From Coriolopsis trogii (taxonomy: Eukaryota > Basidiomycota > Agaricomycetes > Polyporales > Polyporaceae), in the NCBI GenBank assembly GCA_020543525.1, contig JAHYIO010000033.1:1612001-1676000 (forward strand): a DNA stretch of 64,000 nucleotides, given 5' to 3'. The position numbers were made by a program, and so were the translations under genes. Positions 44,777-56,129 of this stretch are shown here, one piece after another; positions within the stretch are counted from its first letter, which is position 1, and each line of letters opens with the position of its first letter. A model generated the notes under the pieces. It was not told where the DNA came from. It did not search any database and saw nothing but the letters and a program-made list of their open reading frames with translations.

Positions 44777-45454
44777 TTACATCAAGTCGTCATCATCAAT
44801 CCTCTCCGCTTCTCCCGCTAGGTTGGTCCTCCAGTTGACCTCCACCCAGCGAGCTCTCGGCCTCGGGTTCTTGCGCCTCCTCCTCTTCGGTTTGGCGGGA
44901 ACTCCTTCAGGCTCATCTCCCGCGGTCGGGATCTCCCTTGGTGGGCAGTCACGCCCTTGGCAGATGTCGGTGACCGGGAGCTCCCATACACGGAAGTCCA
45001 TCAGTAAGTCGCCCTCTCTAGCCTCCTCTGGGACCTCTTCATCTGCTCCAACGCGGTCCAATCGAACCGTTACTCCAGGAAGGTACGGAATTTGAAGTCT
45101 AGCCCACCGAACTGTGTTCATCGAACACTCGTTCTTCACCACTATTCTCGCAAAACGTTCCCCTCCTCTCTCTACCCTCGAGACTGTGCCCTTGATGTGC
45201 GCGTCGTAGCAGTCCAACATTTGCGGACTTGCTTGTGGTGAGTGGTAAGCCATGGGTGTCGTCGCAAGGATCCTGACCTGCGATCCAGCTTCGACCGCCT
45301 GCGCCGGAATGCCAATCGCGACGTAGTCGTAGGCGAGTTCTACACCTGCGCCCGCTCGGTGTATGTGCTCTTTGCCAAGACTAACCCATTTGGCGCAAAT
45401 GTCGAGGGACTTCGGAGGGCAGGAGATGGGGAGAGGTGTGTTATAGGTTCGCAT
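44777..45454 (-). CDS. Unknown basic protein
   Basis: An uninterrupted frame of 225 residues from ATG 45454, with no introns. I do not recognise it. The first half is likely folded (AYDYVAIGIPAQAVEAGSQV then RILATTPMAYHS; SRVERGGERFARIVVKNECS; VRWARLQIPYLPGVTVRLD). The second half is charged, with KPKRRRRKNPRPRARW near the end, a possible nuclear signal, and a terminal IDDDDLM. No signal peptide or membrane helix is seen. It lies head to head with the Tgs1 gene (300 bases between start codons). The clean coding look supports a real gene, but an N-terminal exon may be missing. Confidence 0.6.
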   Translation of the reverse strand: MRTYNTPLPISCPPKSLDICAKWVSLGKEHIHRAGAGVELAYDYVAIGIPAQAVEAGSQVRILATTPMAYHSPQASPQMLDCYDAHIKGTVSRVERGGERFARIVVKNECSMNTVRWARLQIPYLPGVTVRLDRVGADEEVPEEAREGDLLMDFRVWELPVTDICQGRDCPPREIPTAGDEPEGVPAKPKRRRRKNPRPRARWVEVNWRTNLAGEAERIDDDDLM

Positions 45455-45754
45455 CGGTAGCGGGTGGCAGGCGTCGTAGAGCTTTGGGTTCGCTCGTTGT
45501 TGAGTCCGGGTGTTCAGTTCTGGACTGTTGTTTTAAAGTCGTACAAACGCCCATTTAAGGACGAGTCAGACTCAGAGAATCTGCATGGCTACTCTCTTTC
45601 CGGCTTCTCCGGAGTCCACAGATATATTAAGCCATGCAGCGTTAGGGCGCCTGTTTGCACCTCTACGCCTTCTTACGCTTTCACGGTCCAGATCTCTCCT
45701 TGGTCCGACACTGCTGCCTTCCTCGACCACTTGACCTGCTGTATTGGCCTTGCC

Positions 45755-46890
45755 ATGGGGAAGAGGAAAGGCACCATTTCGGGCCTAGCGCGATTCCTCT
45801 CTACGGCAGTTGAACCCGAGGCACCTCACAACATATCTGCTACTTCAGTGGCAGCGATCCATGATGATGAAGGGCTTGACACCAAAAGAAGATTGATAGA
45901 GCTGGACACGAGGCCGCAGAAAAAAGCCAGGCTGCACACAGGAGTACTAGGACCGGGGCTTGAGAAGTATGACGCGACTGGCTTGGTGCCTTTCTATACG
46001 GACGCGTCCGAGGTGCCAGAGGATCTACAGAAATGTGAGTATAGCTATGTCACGTCTGAGCTGCAGAGCGAAGGAGAGGACTTACTGCCGGTTCATGAAC
46101 AGACTTTTCGCAACGAGAACGGTATTTTTCCCTGTACTCTTCAGGCTGCCTTCTGGACGAAGAGGGCTGGTACAGCGTCACACCTGAAGCGATTGCGGAC
46201 CAAATTGCTGAGCGATGTCGGTGCGATGTTGTTTTGGACGCGTTTTGTGGAGTGGGAGGGAATGCAATCGCGTTCGCGAAGACCTGTGAGCGAGGTGTGT
46301 ACCGAATCCCCCTTTTATACACTGCTTGTCTGTCCTTACGCTCCCTCATCATGCCCCCTGGAGTGATTGCCCTGGACATATCCCCCGTTCGCCTCGCACT
46401 TGCGCGCCACAACGCCGCGCTGTATGGTGTTGAAGATCGAATAGAGTTCGTGCTGGCAGACTTCTTCTCTTTCGCGCGCACTCTGAGGCAGCAGGGGAAG
46501 CGCAAGATCGACGTGGTGTTCCTCAGCCCGCCTTGGGGCGGACCGTCCTATCTCTCCAGCTCCCCATCAAAAGCTCAGTTGAAGCAGTCTGAGTCGTCTG
46601 TCGCCGTGGCGCATGCAGACGGCACTGAAGAGACTTATGGCCAATTTGGTCTTGATGGCATCCGCCCTGTCCATGGCGCAGAACTCTTCGAGATCGCGCG
46701 AGGCATTACGAGGAACGTTGCGTACTTCCTCCCGAGGAATACAAATCTCGATGAGCTCTCCCAACTGGTAGCCAAGCAGCCTACGGAGAAAGTGGAGGTC
46801 GAGGAGGAATGGATGGGATCAAAGCTGAAAGCGCTCACTTGCTACTTCGGTGGACTGGTTGCTGGCCAGGAAGCCATGTTTGACACGTAG
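45755..46890 (+). CDS. TGS1: Trimethylguanosine synthase (snRNA/snoRNA cap hypermethylase)
   Basis: Tgs1 adds two methyl groups to the m7G cap of snRNAs and snoRNAs in the nucleus or nucleolus. It starts MGKRKGTISGLARFLSTAVE and has a basic region (RRLIELDTRPQKKARLHTG). The catalytic domain follows: LVPFYTDASEVPEDLQKYF, then exon 2 SLYSSGCLLDEEGWYSVTPE with AIADQIAERCR. The SAM-binding motif I is VVLDAFCGVGGNAIAFAKTC, motif II VIALDISPVRLALARHNAAL, and the active-site motif is VVFLSPPWGGPSYLSS, the SPPWGGP signature of this family. The end is SKLKALTCYFGGL. Two or three introns agree in phase. The start ATG at 45755 has a good context (gccATGg). It is intriguing but probably coincidental that a U6 snRNA gene lies in the same window, since U6 has a different cap. 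Confidence 0.92.
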
Positions 46891-47289
46891 ACATACAGGC
46901 AGAGTTCGGTGTTCCACTCGTTTACGACTATCGAAGATAACTCATTATGTTTATTAGGGAACAAAGTCTTCTGCAGCCCGTCCGGTCGAGGACCCGATGC
47001 TTCTTGTATGTGCGTGAGGTCATCCTCCTTACACCGACGCACCCTCGATATCAATTGGACAAATTTCCGACAGCAGACTTCGGAGTGCTGTAGGCTGAGC
47101 GCGACAGATGGCAGCAGTATGCGCGCTTACGAAGTACGCGTCGCGGAAACTGCTCTTTTGCCGCTCATACAAAGGTCTCGTTCTCCTCTCCCTCCCGAGC
47201 ACCCATTGTTGCTCCCAAAGACCATCTCAACTTCTCACCTGTTACCCACTATCTTCTCTTATCTCCGACCATCTTGCATCTCAGCTACT
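46891..47289. other. Intergenic upstream of the damaged F-box gene
   Basis: About 400 bases with no recognised gene. The final 100 bases are rich in C and T, as in a fungal promoter and leader. Confidence 0.4.
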
Positions 47290-49387
47290 ATGGCTCCGGC
47301 TCGGAAGAAAATCAAAACTAGCCATGCGAATGGTAACCAACCCCTTCCTTCTCGGACGCATGCTGCGTCCCATTCTTGTGCCAGAAAACCACGAGTCGAT
47401 CTCACAGTCGGATTGCTGGAAAAGATTACGGAACTCCCTGATGAGCTCCTAGGGGAGGTGCGTTGTTGTTCTGCTCGATGCTGCTGGTTAGCTTCTCCCA
47501 CTCAACTGGCGCCCACTGGTTACGAGCAGATATTCAAGTATCTCCATCCACGCCTCCTCTTGCCGCACTCTGTCAGAGGTTCAGCGAAGTAGTCAAATAC
47601 AAGTATGTCTGGCAATACTCCCTGCAGCACGCCCCGGGTGTGCCCCGATGGCCTGAATCGCTGTTACCGCAAGTCTATGCACGCTTCTTGTTCTCTCGCC
47701 TCTGTAACGTGAGTTGCGCGATTGTTCACTCTCGGATGCGATCTGACGTACTCATCTCCTCGAACGATCAAGCATTGCGGGGAGAAGGCAGGCGTGAAGA
47801 TCTTCCCGACATGGTATGCGAGGTACTGCAAGGACTGCTTGCCAAAAATGTACGTGAGAATGTTCTCCCACGAGTCGTCCTTCACCTTCATCTGATTTCG
47901 TGCATTTTCGGTCGTGCAGGTGTTACGATGGCTGCGAGGCGCATGCAAAGTTTTGGGGTATAGATGAATACCTCCGCAACCATGTTGCCCTCGCTGAGAT
48001 GTTCAACGTCATCGCGCCTTCCGAGTGCGTCACTTCATGCACTGGTACCATCCTCAGTTTTTTTTCGACGATATTCATAACTATCCGGTGAGTGGTACAA
48101 GAACAAGAATTATGTTCACAAGCGTCAGCTCGATGAGTTTATTCGCGAGTGGAACCAGCTGGCGACGGAAGCCGAACGACGGAAGCTTGTCAAGGAACAA
48201 AAGAAAGCCTCGCAATGTTTTCATGTCCGACTTACAGAAGGCAAGGGTTTGCCGGCGGCCCGTCCGCTATCCTTGGTCGGCGAGTCGCTGGTCCACTGCT
48301 TCGAAGGCCAATCTGACTGGACGGCAGGTATGAGATCCTTGACCCGGCCCTCCATCCTACCCCTTTCCAAGTTGGATTCCATCTTCATCGCCGCGGTGAA
48401 ATCCCTTCCCCTGTCCCTCACTCCCAAGCCTTCAATGCCTCCGGTTTGGGCTCGTTGGCAGGATGTCGGAGTCCCTCGATTGTGAATCACAATCAGCGGC
48501 GCGCCTCAGATTGTCCTGGATCACTGGTCATAGACCCGCCGTCTCACGACTTTTGCCATATTCACACTTACATAGAGGGACCGGATTTACAGACGAATGA
48601 AGAACGTCCGCACAGATCGAGCTGAAGCTGCGTCCGCTGTGCAATCCGTCATCTCGAATACGGGATACGTTGTTCTCCTTTCCAAGTCCCACCCGAGTTT
48701 GATCCGGGTGAGTCACAAGCCTCAGTCCACGTAGGGAGATTCACCGTCCAGCTTGTTCTTAACCGTCATCCTCTCTTGCTCTGCACGCTCCGCTCGTGCT
48801 CCTCAACATGGCTTCCGCTGTAGAGTGCGTCGCATATTGCACAGACCCTCAGAAAACTCACATAGAATCAGCCATAGTCGCTTGGGCGAGATATACGCTG
48901 AAGCCAAACCAAGAGCGAGGAAGGTCAAGCCACTAGAGCACCTTGATCTCTTCCCCGTGCGCCTTCCTCGCCACCGCGTACCACCCCTCATGTCATCGGA
49001 GGTACACAATGTGTTGCCACCAATGTACATCCTGGGGTGGTACTACACGATGACCAACTTCGGCAAGCGCTTCGGCACAGGCAGGCCCCTCATCGCATTC
49101 GAAGAGCGCATCTTGGAGCCTTACTACGAGAAGTATAAGGGCGTACCAGACATGCAAGTGCTTTGCCGTGCCTCGGAAGGGCGTCATTCATGACCGTCGC
49201 CAACAGACCCACACCGCTGCTTAGTTCCGACTTCATCGTCAAGTACTGCATAGTCTATGTCGCGTCCAACTCCAATGCTGCCTCGCTGGATCCATCACGT
49301 CTAAATCTGATGATAGAGGGTCTCAGAGATATACTAGGAGAGGATGCCGAGCCGCAGTGGATACGTGTCCCTGTGACTCCGTTGTAG
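47290..49387 (+). pseudogene. F-box protein gene, apparently damaged
   Basis: The first exon, MAPARKKIKTSHANGNQ... to ITELPDELLGE, and the next block IFKYLHPRLLLP form an F-box. A frame change follows at once (PLCQRFSEVVKYKYVWQYSL continues in another frame). Next are a Cys-rich exon, HCGEKAGVKIFPTWYARYCK then DCLPKM, and YDGCEAHAKFWGIDEYLRNH. Then come three blocks in three successive frames without proper splice sites between them: EMFNVIAPSE, RHFMHWYHPQFFFDDIHNYP, and EWYKNKNYVHKRQLDEFIRE with RKLVKEQKKASQCFHVRL. Far downstream, 48876-49192 (RLGEIYAEAKPRARKVKPLE, PPMYILGWYYTMTNFGKRFG) and an exon ending IEGLRDILGEDAEPQWIRVP may be its C-terminus or a separate gene. The block order matches an Agaricomycete F-box family. 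I read it as frameshifted, though unusual short introns (33-35 bases) cannot be excluded. Confidence 0.5.
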
Positions 49388-50019
49388 GTATACACCATTG
49401 GTGGTTTGACGTACCTTGTACTATGCCTCATGATTCCCAATTGCGACACTGCTCGCTTCTTGCGGTGTCGATCATAATATTCTGCTGCCGAGGGTTCGTC
49501 AAAATATTTGACTTAAAAGCGACGTCCGTATTTGTTGCCCATTCTCTTTTCTGTACGCGGTCACACAACCCATGTGCCGCACTGACATTAACGTAACCCT
49601 GCGAGGACGCGGTTGAGGATTGGATGATGAATTCGACCAACACACGCGTAAGTTCGTGGCCCGTCCCCTGCTACATAGGCTCGATGAATGGCCTCCATGA
49701 TGGAGTCAGACCTACCGTTACCGCAGGGTCAAGGGATAACATTGAAGTCTACATCCGTAAGTCTATTTTCTTTCGGAGACAGCGCCACAACAAAACCTTC
49801 AGCCTGTCGCCACATATATGCACCAGTTCCATCGCTTGTCCATCGCTTCTGTAATGACCGCTCCAGACAAAACCTTGCTACTGTCAGCAACAGCAATGTG
49901 ACTTCTACCGAGCGTGAATAGACTGCTCGAATAGATCATTGTGAAGGCAACCCTCGCCGCTCGCGCCAACCCGTGGCATGTCCTTACCTAGTATGAATGA
50001 ATATGAACATCTGGAACAG
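49388..50019. other. Intergenic, nothing recognised
   Basis: About 630 bases without a convincing coding frame, RNA gene or repeat. Confidence 0.4.
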
Positions 50020-50373
50020 CTACAACAGCGTGGCCAGACGTGTAGTAAACGTTGCAGTGACTGTCGACGTCTTGCCCGTGGTGGTACGGACCTCGTTGGA
50101 CGTAGTGGTACGGACCTTGGTGGACGTAGTGGGCACGACGCGTGTCGTTGTCTTCGTAATGATATCCGTCGTGGTTGTCGTCGACTTCACGGTGGTCGAA
50201 GTGGTGGAGGAAAACGCCGTGGCGGGCTCGGTGACAGTGAATGTACCCGACTCAATGACGGTCGACGTGCTCGCAACCGTCATGATCGAGGGGCTGACTG
50301 TCTGGTGTAACTGTTTTCTGCGTGTCATGCCGCTTTGTGACCCTGGGGCTCTGCGCCGGAGTGGTCGCGGCAA
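50020..50373 (-). CDS. Thr/Ser-rich reading frame, possible mucin-like protein
   Basis: A minus-strand frame very rich in Thr, Ser and Val (for example TVIESGTFTVTEPATAFSST, TSTTVKSTTTTTDIITKTTT). It contains an eight-residue repeat TSxxVRTT encoded by two 24-base DNA units. Such composition is usual for the stalk of cell-wall or secreted glycoproteins. The opposite strand is also open over most of it (Val-rich), so coding on this strand is judged from composition only. The start is unresolved; an upstream exon at about 50380-50475 could supply a signal peptide. Low confidence. Confidence 0.35.
   Translation of the reverse strand: MPRPLRRRAPGSQSGMTRRKQLHQTVSPSIMTVASTSTVIESGTFTVTEPATAFSSTTSTTVKSTTTTTDIITKTTTRVVPTTSTKVRTTTSNEVRTTTGKTSTVTATFTTRLATLL
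50081..50128. repeat. Two 24-bp tandem repeat units
   Basis: Two direct units beginning GTGGTACGGACCT at 50081 and 50105, differing at a few bases. On the minus strand they encode TSTKVRTT and TSNEVRTT. The repeat length keeps the reading frame. Confidence 0.8.
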
Positions 50374-50586
50374 CCATCGTGGACGTAGTCGTTGCAGGAA
50401 GAAGGATGAGAATGTGGGCGTAATGAGACTATCTTCGTATCGCAGGATAGCTGGAGTAGCCCATCAATTGACTTGAAAATCTCGGTGGATTGTGAGAGGG
50501 AACCTGGAGAGAACGCCGGTCAATCGCTACTAACAGGCTTTTCCGGTCACACGTGTGCATTGGCAGGTTGCAAGCGCGGTTGCGCC

Positions 50587-51334
50587 ATGTTGGAGACGTA
50601 CCTGAATTCGAAGGATGTGAGTGTCGGTGAAAAGGAAACGGCGTCTACCACAGAGGCTACGTCATCGAAGGCTACCTCCGGTTACACCTCTACTTCGGAA
50701 GTGATCAGTACTTCTGCTAACCCGACGACGACGGCGGATGAGACAACGTCGGCGGTCACGCCAGAAACCACTTCTGAGGTCACGTCGACTACACCAGCGC
50801 CGACTACGGCGACTACGTATACGGCTACCACCTCGGACACAACGACGACTGGTCAGTCATCGCTTCCACCACAGATCTAACAAATTGTTTCTAGACGCCT
50901 CCACCACTGCGGAGACGACTACCAGTTCGACAGAGACGAAAAGTTCTGAATCATCGTCAACGACCGATGTCGCTACAACCTCAGACGCTACCACCGCTTC
51001 CGCGGCTACGTCTGACTCGACCACCACTACGTCGGGAGCGACGACATCCGAAACGACAGAGGCCTCGTCTGGGACAACGACTGACGCTACGGCAACATCG
51101 GCTACAACGGAGTCCACTTCCGGGACTACGACGAGTTCGACATCGTCCGAGACCAGCTCGTCCACGACTTCGACGAGCTCCACGCCCTCCAGCTTCCGCC
51201 CGATGACGAAGGTGTCTCTTCTATCCGGCCTACCGTCACTCGCACATCGACCGTCCGTCGCAAGCGTGAATACCCCACTGCCATCCGTGGCGGCGGATAT
51301 GCGTTGTGATGTAGATGCACTTCTCTCCCTGTAG
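50587..51334 (+). CDS. Ser/Thr-rich mucin-like protein, start unresolved
   Basis: From METL-like MLETYLNSKDVSVGEKETAS at 50587 the frame becomes an uninterrupted Ser/Thr-rich stretch (TSTSEVISTSANPTTTADET, and so on). An intron at about 50850-50894 (GTCAGT to TTCTAG) joins it to DASTTAETTTSSTETKSSES and further repeats. The end is less biased (FRPMTKVSLLSGLPSLAHRP) and stops at 51332-51334. There is no convincing signal peptide before the first ATG, and an acceptor just upstream (attggcag) suggests that a 5' exon is missing. No GPI signal is seen. Likely an O-glycosylated extracellular protein if real; the composition makes family assignment impossible. Confidence 0.4.
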
Positions 51335-51675
51335 ATTTTCCGTGTCATTTAGAGCGTTGACCTCGTAACTTATCATAGGACCGCGGTGCGCGTATGTTTC
51401 TGTATGTATTAGCGCAAAGAACGCCCTTCGTACATCAATCGAACAAACGACCGGTATCATATTGTCACCATCCTTGTGTGATTGCGTGTTAGGCTTTGTA
51501 GCAATGCTTCACAGCAACGACGGGTTTCATTCCAATCCACGATGAGTTGCCTTCCTGTTATGAGAATTTGGTCGATTCAGAGCAACCCTACTTCTTACCC
51601 CTCACAAGATGGAACCGAACAATTACGGGAAGCAAGGAGAAACCAACACCTATTCCAGTCGCACCGCACCAAGGC
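51335..51675. other. Spacer between convergent genes
   Basis: About 340 bases between the Ser/Thr-rich frame and the stop of the HIT zinc-finger gene. Nothing recognised; presumably 3' untranslated sequence of both. Confidence 0.4.
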
Positions 51676-53306
51676 TCACGACAACTCCTCAATGCTTGCT
51701 GTACTCGCTCCTGTCGGCCCGCCGCCGTTTACTACCCTCTTCACTACTTTATAATCCGTCTGACCACGTTGGCCTTCCTTCTCGAGCATCTTCGAGCGCA
51801 TCGTCGCCTCGTCGGCCAGCACGCGCAACATTGGAACGGGTGTCCCAAACAGATGTGCAGCGTAGAACGTAAGCTTATGTAAGACGTAGTTCGGCTTCCC
51901 CGGGTTTGATAGAGATACGCCGCCGTCCGGAGCGCCAGGGCCGTGTAGAGGTTCGCTGAATATGGATGCGACGTCGGAGAGGAACCTAAGAGCATTTGCG
52001 CTTGGGTGATCCTCGAGGTTAACAGGAGAGACGTTGGGCGCTAAGATAGTTACGCTGGCTGGACGGAGAAGGTACGCGGTGTCTCTCAGGAGAAGGGAAA
52101 AGAACTGATGGTCCATATGAGCCTGAGATGGCGAATGAGGTCATGTCAGCAATGAAATTAACGGCAAAATGGTTGTGCACGCACTGGAGGGAAGCGGGAC
52201 CAGAGGTCTGTCACGACGCCAGATAACGACGTATGGACTGTCGTTGACTTCCGGTCTGTGAGGAACGGAACGAGTTGAGAGATGGAGCGCCGGATCTCAG
52301 CTCGGTCTGGGTCAGTCGGGGGGAGCGAGGATAAAGGCGACACTGCAAAGTGGCGGACTGCGTAGGCATATGCTATACTTGAAGACCATGTCAGCCCCTT
52401 TTGTAACATGGGTATGTATGAGGTACACTTGCCATAGCGCGCATATATTGTACAGCAAGACAGTTCCGCTCGCGACCGCACGGGCCGACTGCTTGACCAG
52501 AGGCTCTGGTATGTGCATAATGGGGGGCTTGGACCCATGTTTACGAGGAGACGGCGTGGCTGGCGGATTGATATGGGCGTCCGCCTCAACATCGGCCACA
52601 GCCTCCCACCACGGTTCAATCTGTTCCCTCTCGAGCTCTTCGCTCGCTAGCAGTTGTTTCGCGAGCTCGCTCTCTGGGTCATTCACCGCACGGAGGAACT
52701 TCTCGCGCTCCGCGGGGGTAAGAGCATCCCACAACTCGTCATAGGAAGCCGAATCTGCTCTCTTGTCAGTCATCACAACATAAGAAAGTGTCTATATATG
52801 AGCCCACCGAGATCTATGTGCTGCAGTCTCCTTTGGAGATCGACGCTTTCATCCTCCTCGTTGTCAGAGTCACCCAACAGCGGGCTGTCGTCCAGAGAGT
52901 CCTCTTCGAAGCGTTTGAGCAATTCCAACATGCGTCGCTTCTCCTCAGCGTTCGCGGACGGCGCGCTCTTTACGTCGAGTTCGACTTCTTTCTTATAGAA
53001 CGACTCCGAGCAATCTGCATGTTTCTGCAGCAGGGGTCAGTATGACGCTAAACAGACAAAGTCATGGACATACGCGCCTCGGATCGGAAACAAACTAACG
53101 AGCAATATGGAATATTGCATCGCGGACAAGTGTATCGCGAGAACTGTCGTCGACAACTGTGAGCCGTTCAGGAGAGAGCCTGCATGTAGTGCAAGATGAA
53201 AGAGACGAGACTGTGCTTACATCGCGCAAGGAACGGTCGACACCGACTCGGTTTCGCGAGATGAAGAGGCAATTATTGGCTCATCTACGCTTTCTTCTTC
53301 GTGCAT
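51676..53306 (-). CDS. HIT zinc-finger protein (ZNHIT2-like)
   Basis: A zf-HIT protein; ZNHIT2 relatives act with the R2TP chaperone in assembling large complexes such as U5 snRNP (family knowledge). The first exon, from ATG 53306, gives MHEEESVDEPIIASSSRETE and ends VPCA. The splice adds ICRRQFSRYTCPRCNIPYCS, then LVCFRSEAHCSESFYKKEVE, a nearly complete HIT finger: Cys-X2-Cys, Cys-X2-Cys, Cys, Cys and His. A helical stretch (EEKRRMLELLKRFEEDS) and an acidic patch follow. Then come YDELWDALTPAEREKFLRAV, VNDPESELAKQLLASEELER and EIEPWWEAV-like EQIEPWWEAVADVEADAH. The C-terminal half is helical (FLLRP, LSNPGKPNYVLHKLTFYAAH). It ends SIEELS at 51676. Introns agree in phase. PAF1 lies head to head, 164 bases between start codons. 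Confidence 0.85.
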
Positions 53307-53470
53307 TGTCGCAGTCTTGCGGCGCAGAGAGTCACACTGCAGGAGGACGAGGATGGATGGTGAGGCTAAGGTTCGGAGAGGCGCGCATGCATGCCGTCAA
53401 CGTCTACGGGCGCTCCCATGTTCAGCACGTCCACTACTCTCGTTCACCTCGACATCCGCGGTCAAGCATC

Positions 53471-55173
53471 ATGAGTTTCAAGAAAAGGTCGGCATCGATT
53501 TACGCTTACTGTGTTTTGAAGTTATGTGCTGATGTATGTGTCCAGTAAACTTGACCTCTTGATTCGCGTCCGGTATCATAACCCGCTACCTGCACCCCCA
53601 TGTCCACCGAAACTCCTCGACATACCTACCGACCCCTTGCGCTATGCCCGACCCGAGTTCCTGGACGACATTGCTGCGAGTACACCGCTTCCAATGGTGG
53701 TGGACGCGGAATTGGGTATGCCATTGGATCTGTCGCGCTGGGACTGCTTGTGGGACGAGAATGGAGATGATTCCGGTATGGGTTCATATTGGTCATAGTT
53801 GGGCTTTAGGCAATGACAACCCTTCTCCGTTATCCCCGTTGCCCTCTTCGCACTATCAACTGACCAAGAGTTGAACCCGGACCCAAACAACCTCCCAAAA
53901 CTCGACCCTAAGGACCAGTTCCTTCTCGGCGACCCCGCATCTTCTTCCGGCCCCTTCACTGGGGCTGGACCATCGTCCGGAGCGTCAACACCATCATCAT
54001 CAGTACCTCACGTAGCATGGTTGCGGAAAACGGAGTACCTAAGCCGGGACGGGACCACTCGCTCCGGAATGTCTCAAGAAGCGTACGCTCTCTATGTCGT
54101 GTCTCGTCCTTACGTGTCTTACGTGGCCGTGGCTCCGACAGGAAACCCACCACTGAAGCAGCTATCGACGTCTCTCGTGCCGCGCAGCTGCGCGACATCG
54201 ACGCGTCCTTCGCCGCCGTCGAAAAGTCAGACCTTTCAAGTCTCAAACACCCGACAAAGCCCGAGCTTACAGCTGTCGAGGCCTTCGACATCCTCCCTGA
54301 CGCCGACATTTGGGCAAACGCATATGACTTGTTCAGGTTTCAAGAACGCCCTGGGGATCGGCCACCAGATGTGCGTCTTAGCATCGTCCAAATACAGATG
54401 TTTGCTCATTGACTCGACGATTATCATCAACAGCAAGAAGACCCTCGGCTGGATTGCGCAATTTTACGCCCGATGGAAGCTGACGGAGACCATTTCCTTG
54501 CGTACTATCTCACGAAAGAGGATGGAGATGCCATCGAGTTCAAGGAGAGCAGACTGGCACACACAGTGGACGATCCGCAGGAAGACCAGGTACGAGCGAC
54601 TACTTCTTGCGTGTTCCCCACATCATGCCTGTGCGAACTTAACGCGTCCCGGATGCTCCAGCCCACATTCTTCCACTTTGTGCGCGACTACGAGACCGTC
54701 AAAGTCGAGCAAGAGGTTCCCAACGAGTTCCTCCTCGTCCTGGACGAAGGCACGGACGAGTTTGACAGCAAGCGGAGAGTGCCCCGGCCCAAAGGCGCGT
54801 ACTACAAGAACATTGAACGGAAGATGCTTCTGAAGAAGAAGCGCGTGAATGTACGTCCCTTCTCCCGCCTCCTCTCATAACTACGTTCACCTACCACTCG
54901 TGCTTATGCTCATCCGTTCAATTTCACTAGACATACGAATCATACGGCGACAAGTGGGACGTCGTCAAGCTCACCCACACGCGAATGAGCAAGGAGGAAG
55001 AGCAGGAGCGCGAGGAAGCGCTCACGGAGGTCCTCGACCCTCAATTTCCCTTCGCTCGAGGAGACGCGGATGCCGATGCGGAAGGAGAGGTCGACGACGT
55101 CGCCGCTGGGGTGAACGGCATGTCAGCCACTACGTCACGCCATCAAGACGCGATAGACATCTTTGGACAGTAG
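53471..55173 (+). CDS. PAF1: RNA polymerase II-associated factor 1
   Basis: Paf1 is a subunit of the PAF complex, which travels with RNA polymerase II and promotes elongation and histone marks. The start is MSFKK joined by a splice to SKLDLLIRVRYHNPLPAPPC and PPKLLDIPTDPLRYARPEFL, the highly conserved Paf1 N-terminus. The next exon has PNNLPKLDPKDQFLLGD and VAWLRKTEYLSRDGTTR. Later come AAIDVSRAAQLRDIDASFAA, LKHPTKPELTAVEAFDILPD, DGDHFLAYYLTKEDGDAIEF, FFHFVRDYETVKVEQEVPNE, FLLVLDEGTDEFDSKRRVPR and KGAYYKNIERKMLLKKKRVN. The last exon reads ESYGDKWDVVKLTHTRMSKE and ends with an acidic tail and IDIFGQ. Five or more introns with GT/AG ends. The assignment is firm. Confidence 0.93.
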
Positions 55174-55381
55174 GCAATTGACCGGGAGAGCTAGCGGTAA
55201 GGGGTGCCGATTTGTGTAGTGTATGTTCTTGCCTCGTGTAATGGCTATCATCCTCTCCGACGTTGTGTTTGGAAGCAGTCATCGACGAACACTACTGTTC
55301 GCATGTGCATTAAGGTCGTACTACATGCATCGTGTCATCATGAAGGGTGAGGGGTACGTGATCATACTGGGAATGCCAAGT

Positions 55382-56129
55382 CTATTCCTCCTTCGCTTTG
55401 CGCGCATCGCTGCTGACCAGTTTGTGTACGCGCGCGGCCATGTCCAACGTCATGACAAGCGGAACGAGGAAGAATGGGATATAGCTCGACAGCAGCAGAA
55501 GCCGTTGTTCGGCTGTGATGGAAAGGGTGAGAGGAGTCGCTAGCGGGGTAGCGGACACGGGTGTTGAGAGGATGACTGCGAGGCATGGCAGGGTCGTCGT
55601 AGTCGTGGACGCGGCATATACTAGAAGGAGGACGTATATCGACCAGGAGCCTAGGCGTGCTAGCATGAGCACGAGCCTAGACAGGGAGCAGGCAGAGACG
55701 TACCGCGCCATAGCCCCCGAAGACCGAGAATGAACACGGGTATTTGGAAGAATCTGAATCAACACGTTCGTCTTCAGCAGGGGTTTGAGCTCGCAAGTGC
55801 TGGCACTAGAACTCACGCTTCGACCATTAGAAAACTCCTGAACCACGTATACGCTTCTACCTGGTTCTGTCCGAAGTAGCCCATCGCGCTCCCAATAAGC
55901 GGGTCCTTTGAAATGTCGACATAATATCTCGGAAGGCTAGCAAGGACGCCAGGGACCCAAGCTTTGGGATACAAGGCTTGCAGGTCGATCAAGAAGGATG
56001 CGGGTAGGTGGATCTATGCGTCCCGTCATCAGTTTTCCTTCAGATAAAATGTTCTCATACGCTGCGCACCGCAAAGAAGAGAAAGTATACAAGGTCGCGA
56101 GGTCTCTGGGAGAGGGGTATCCGTGTCAT
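55382..56129 (-). CDS. EXPERA-domain membrane protein (TMEM97/sigma-2 receptor-like)
   Basis: A small four-helix ER membrane protein of the EXPERA group, related to TMEM97 (sigma-2 receptor) and to sterol isomerases. The start at 56129 reads MTRIPLSQRPRDLVYFLFFA. The next exon gives IHLPASFLIDLQALYPKAWV, LASLPRYYVDISKDPLIGSA and FGQNQVEAYTWFRSFLMVEA. A short exon adds FFQIPVFILGLRGLWR, and the last one SIYVLLLVYAASTTTTTLPC and LLLLSSYIPFFLVPLVMTLD. The acidic residues of the family binding pocket (Asp in LIDLQALYP, Glu in MVEAFFQ) are present. A C-terminal KAKEE resembles a Lys-based ER retrieval signal. Splices GTATGA, GTGAGT and GTACGT give exact phases. A role in sterol or cholesterol-like lipid handling is inferred from the family. 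Confidence 0.82.

Noticed and set aside
50338..50475. Upstream exon with signal peptide for the minus-strand Ser/Thr-rich frame
   Set aside because: Several frames are possible and no clear donor and acceptor pair joins them.
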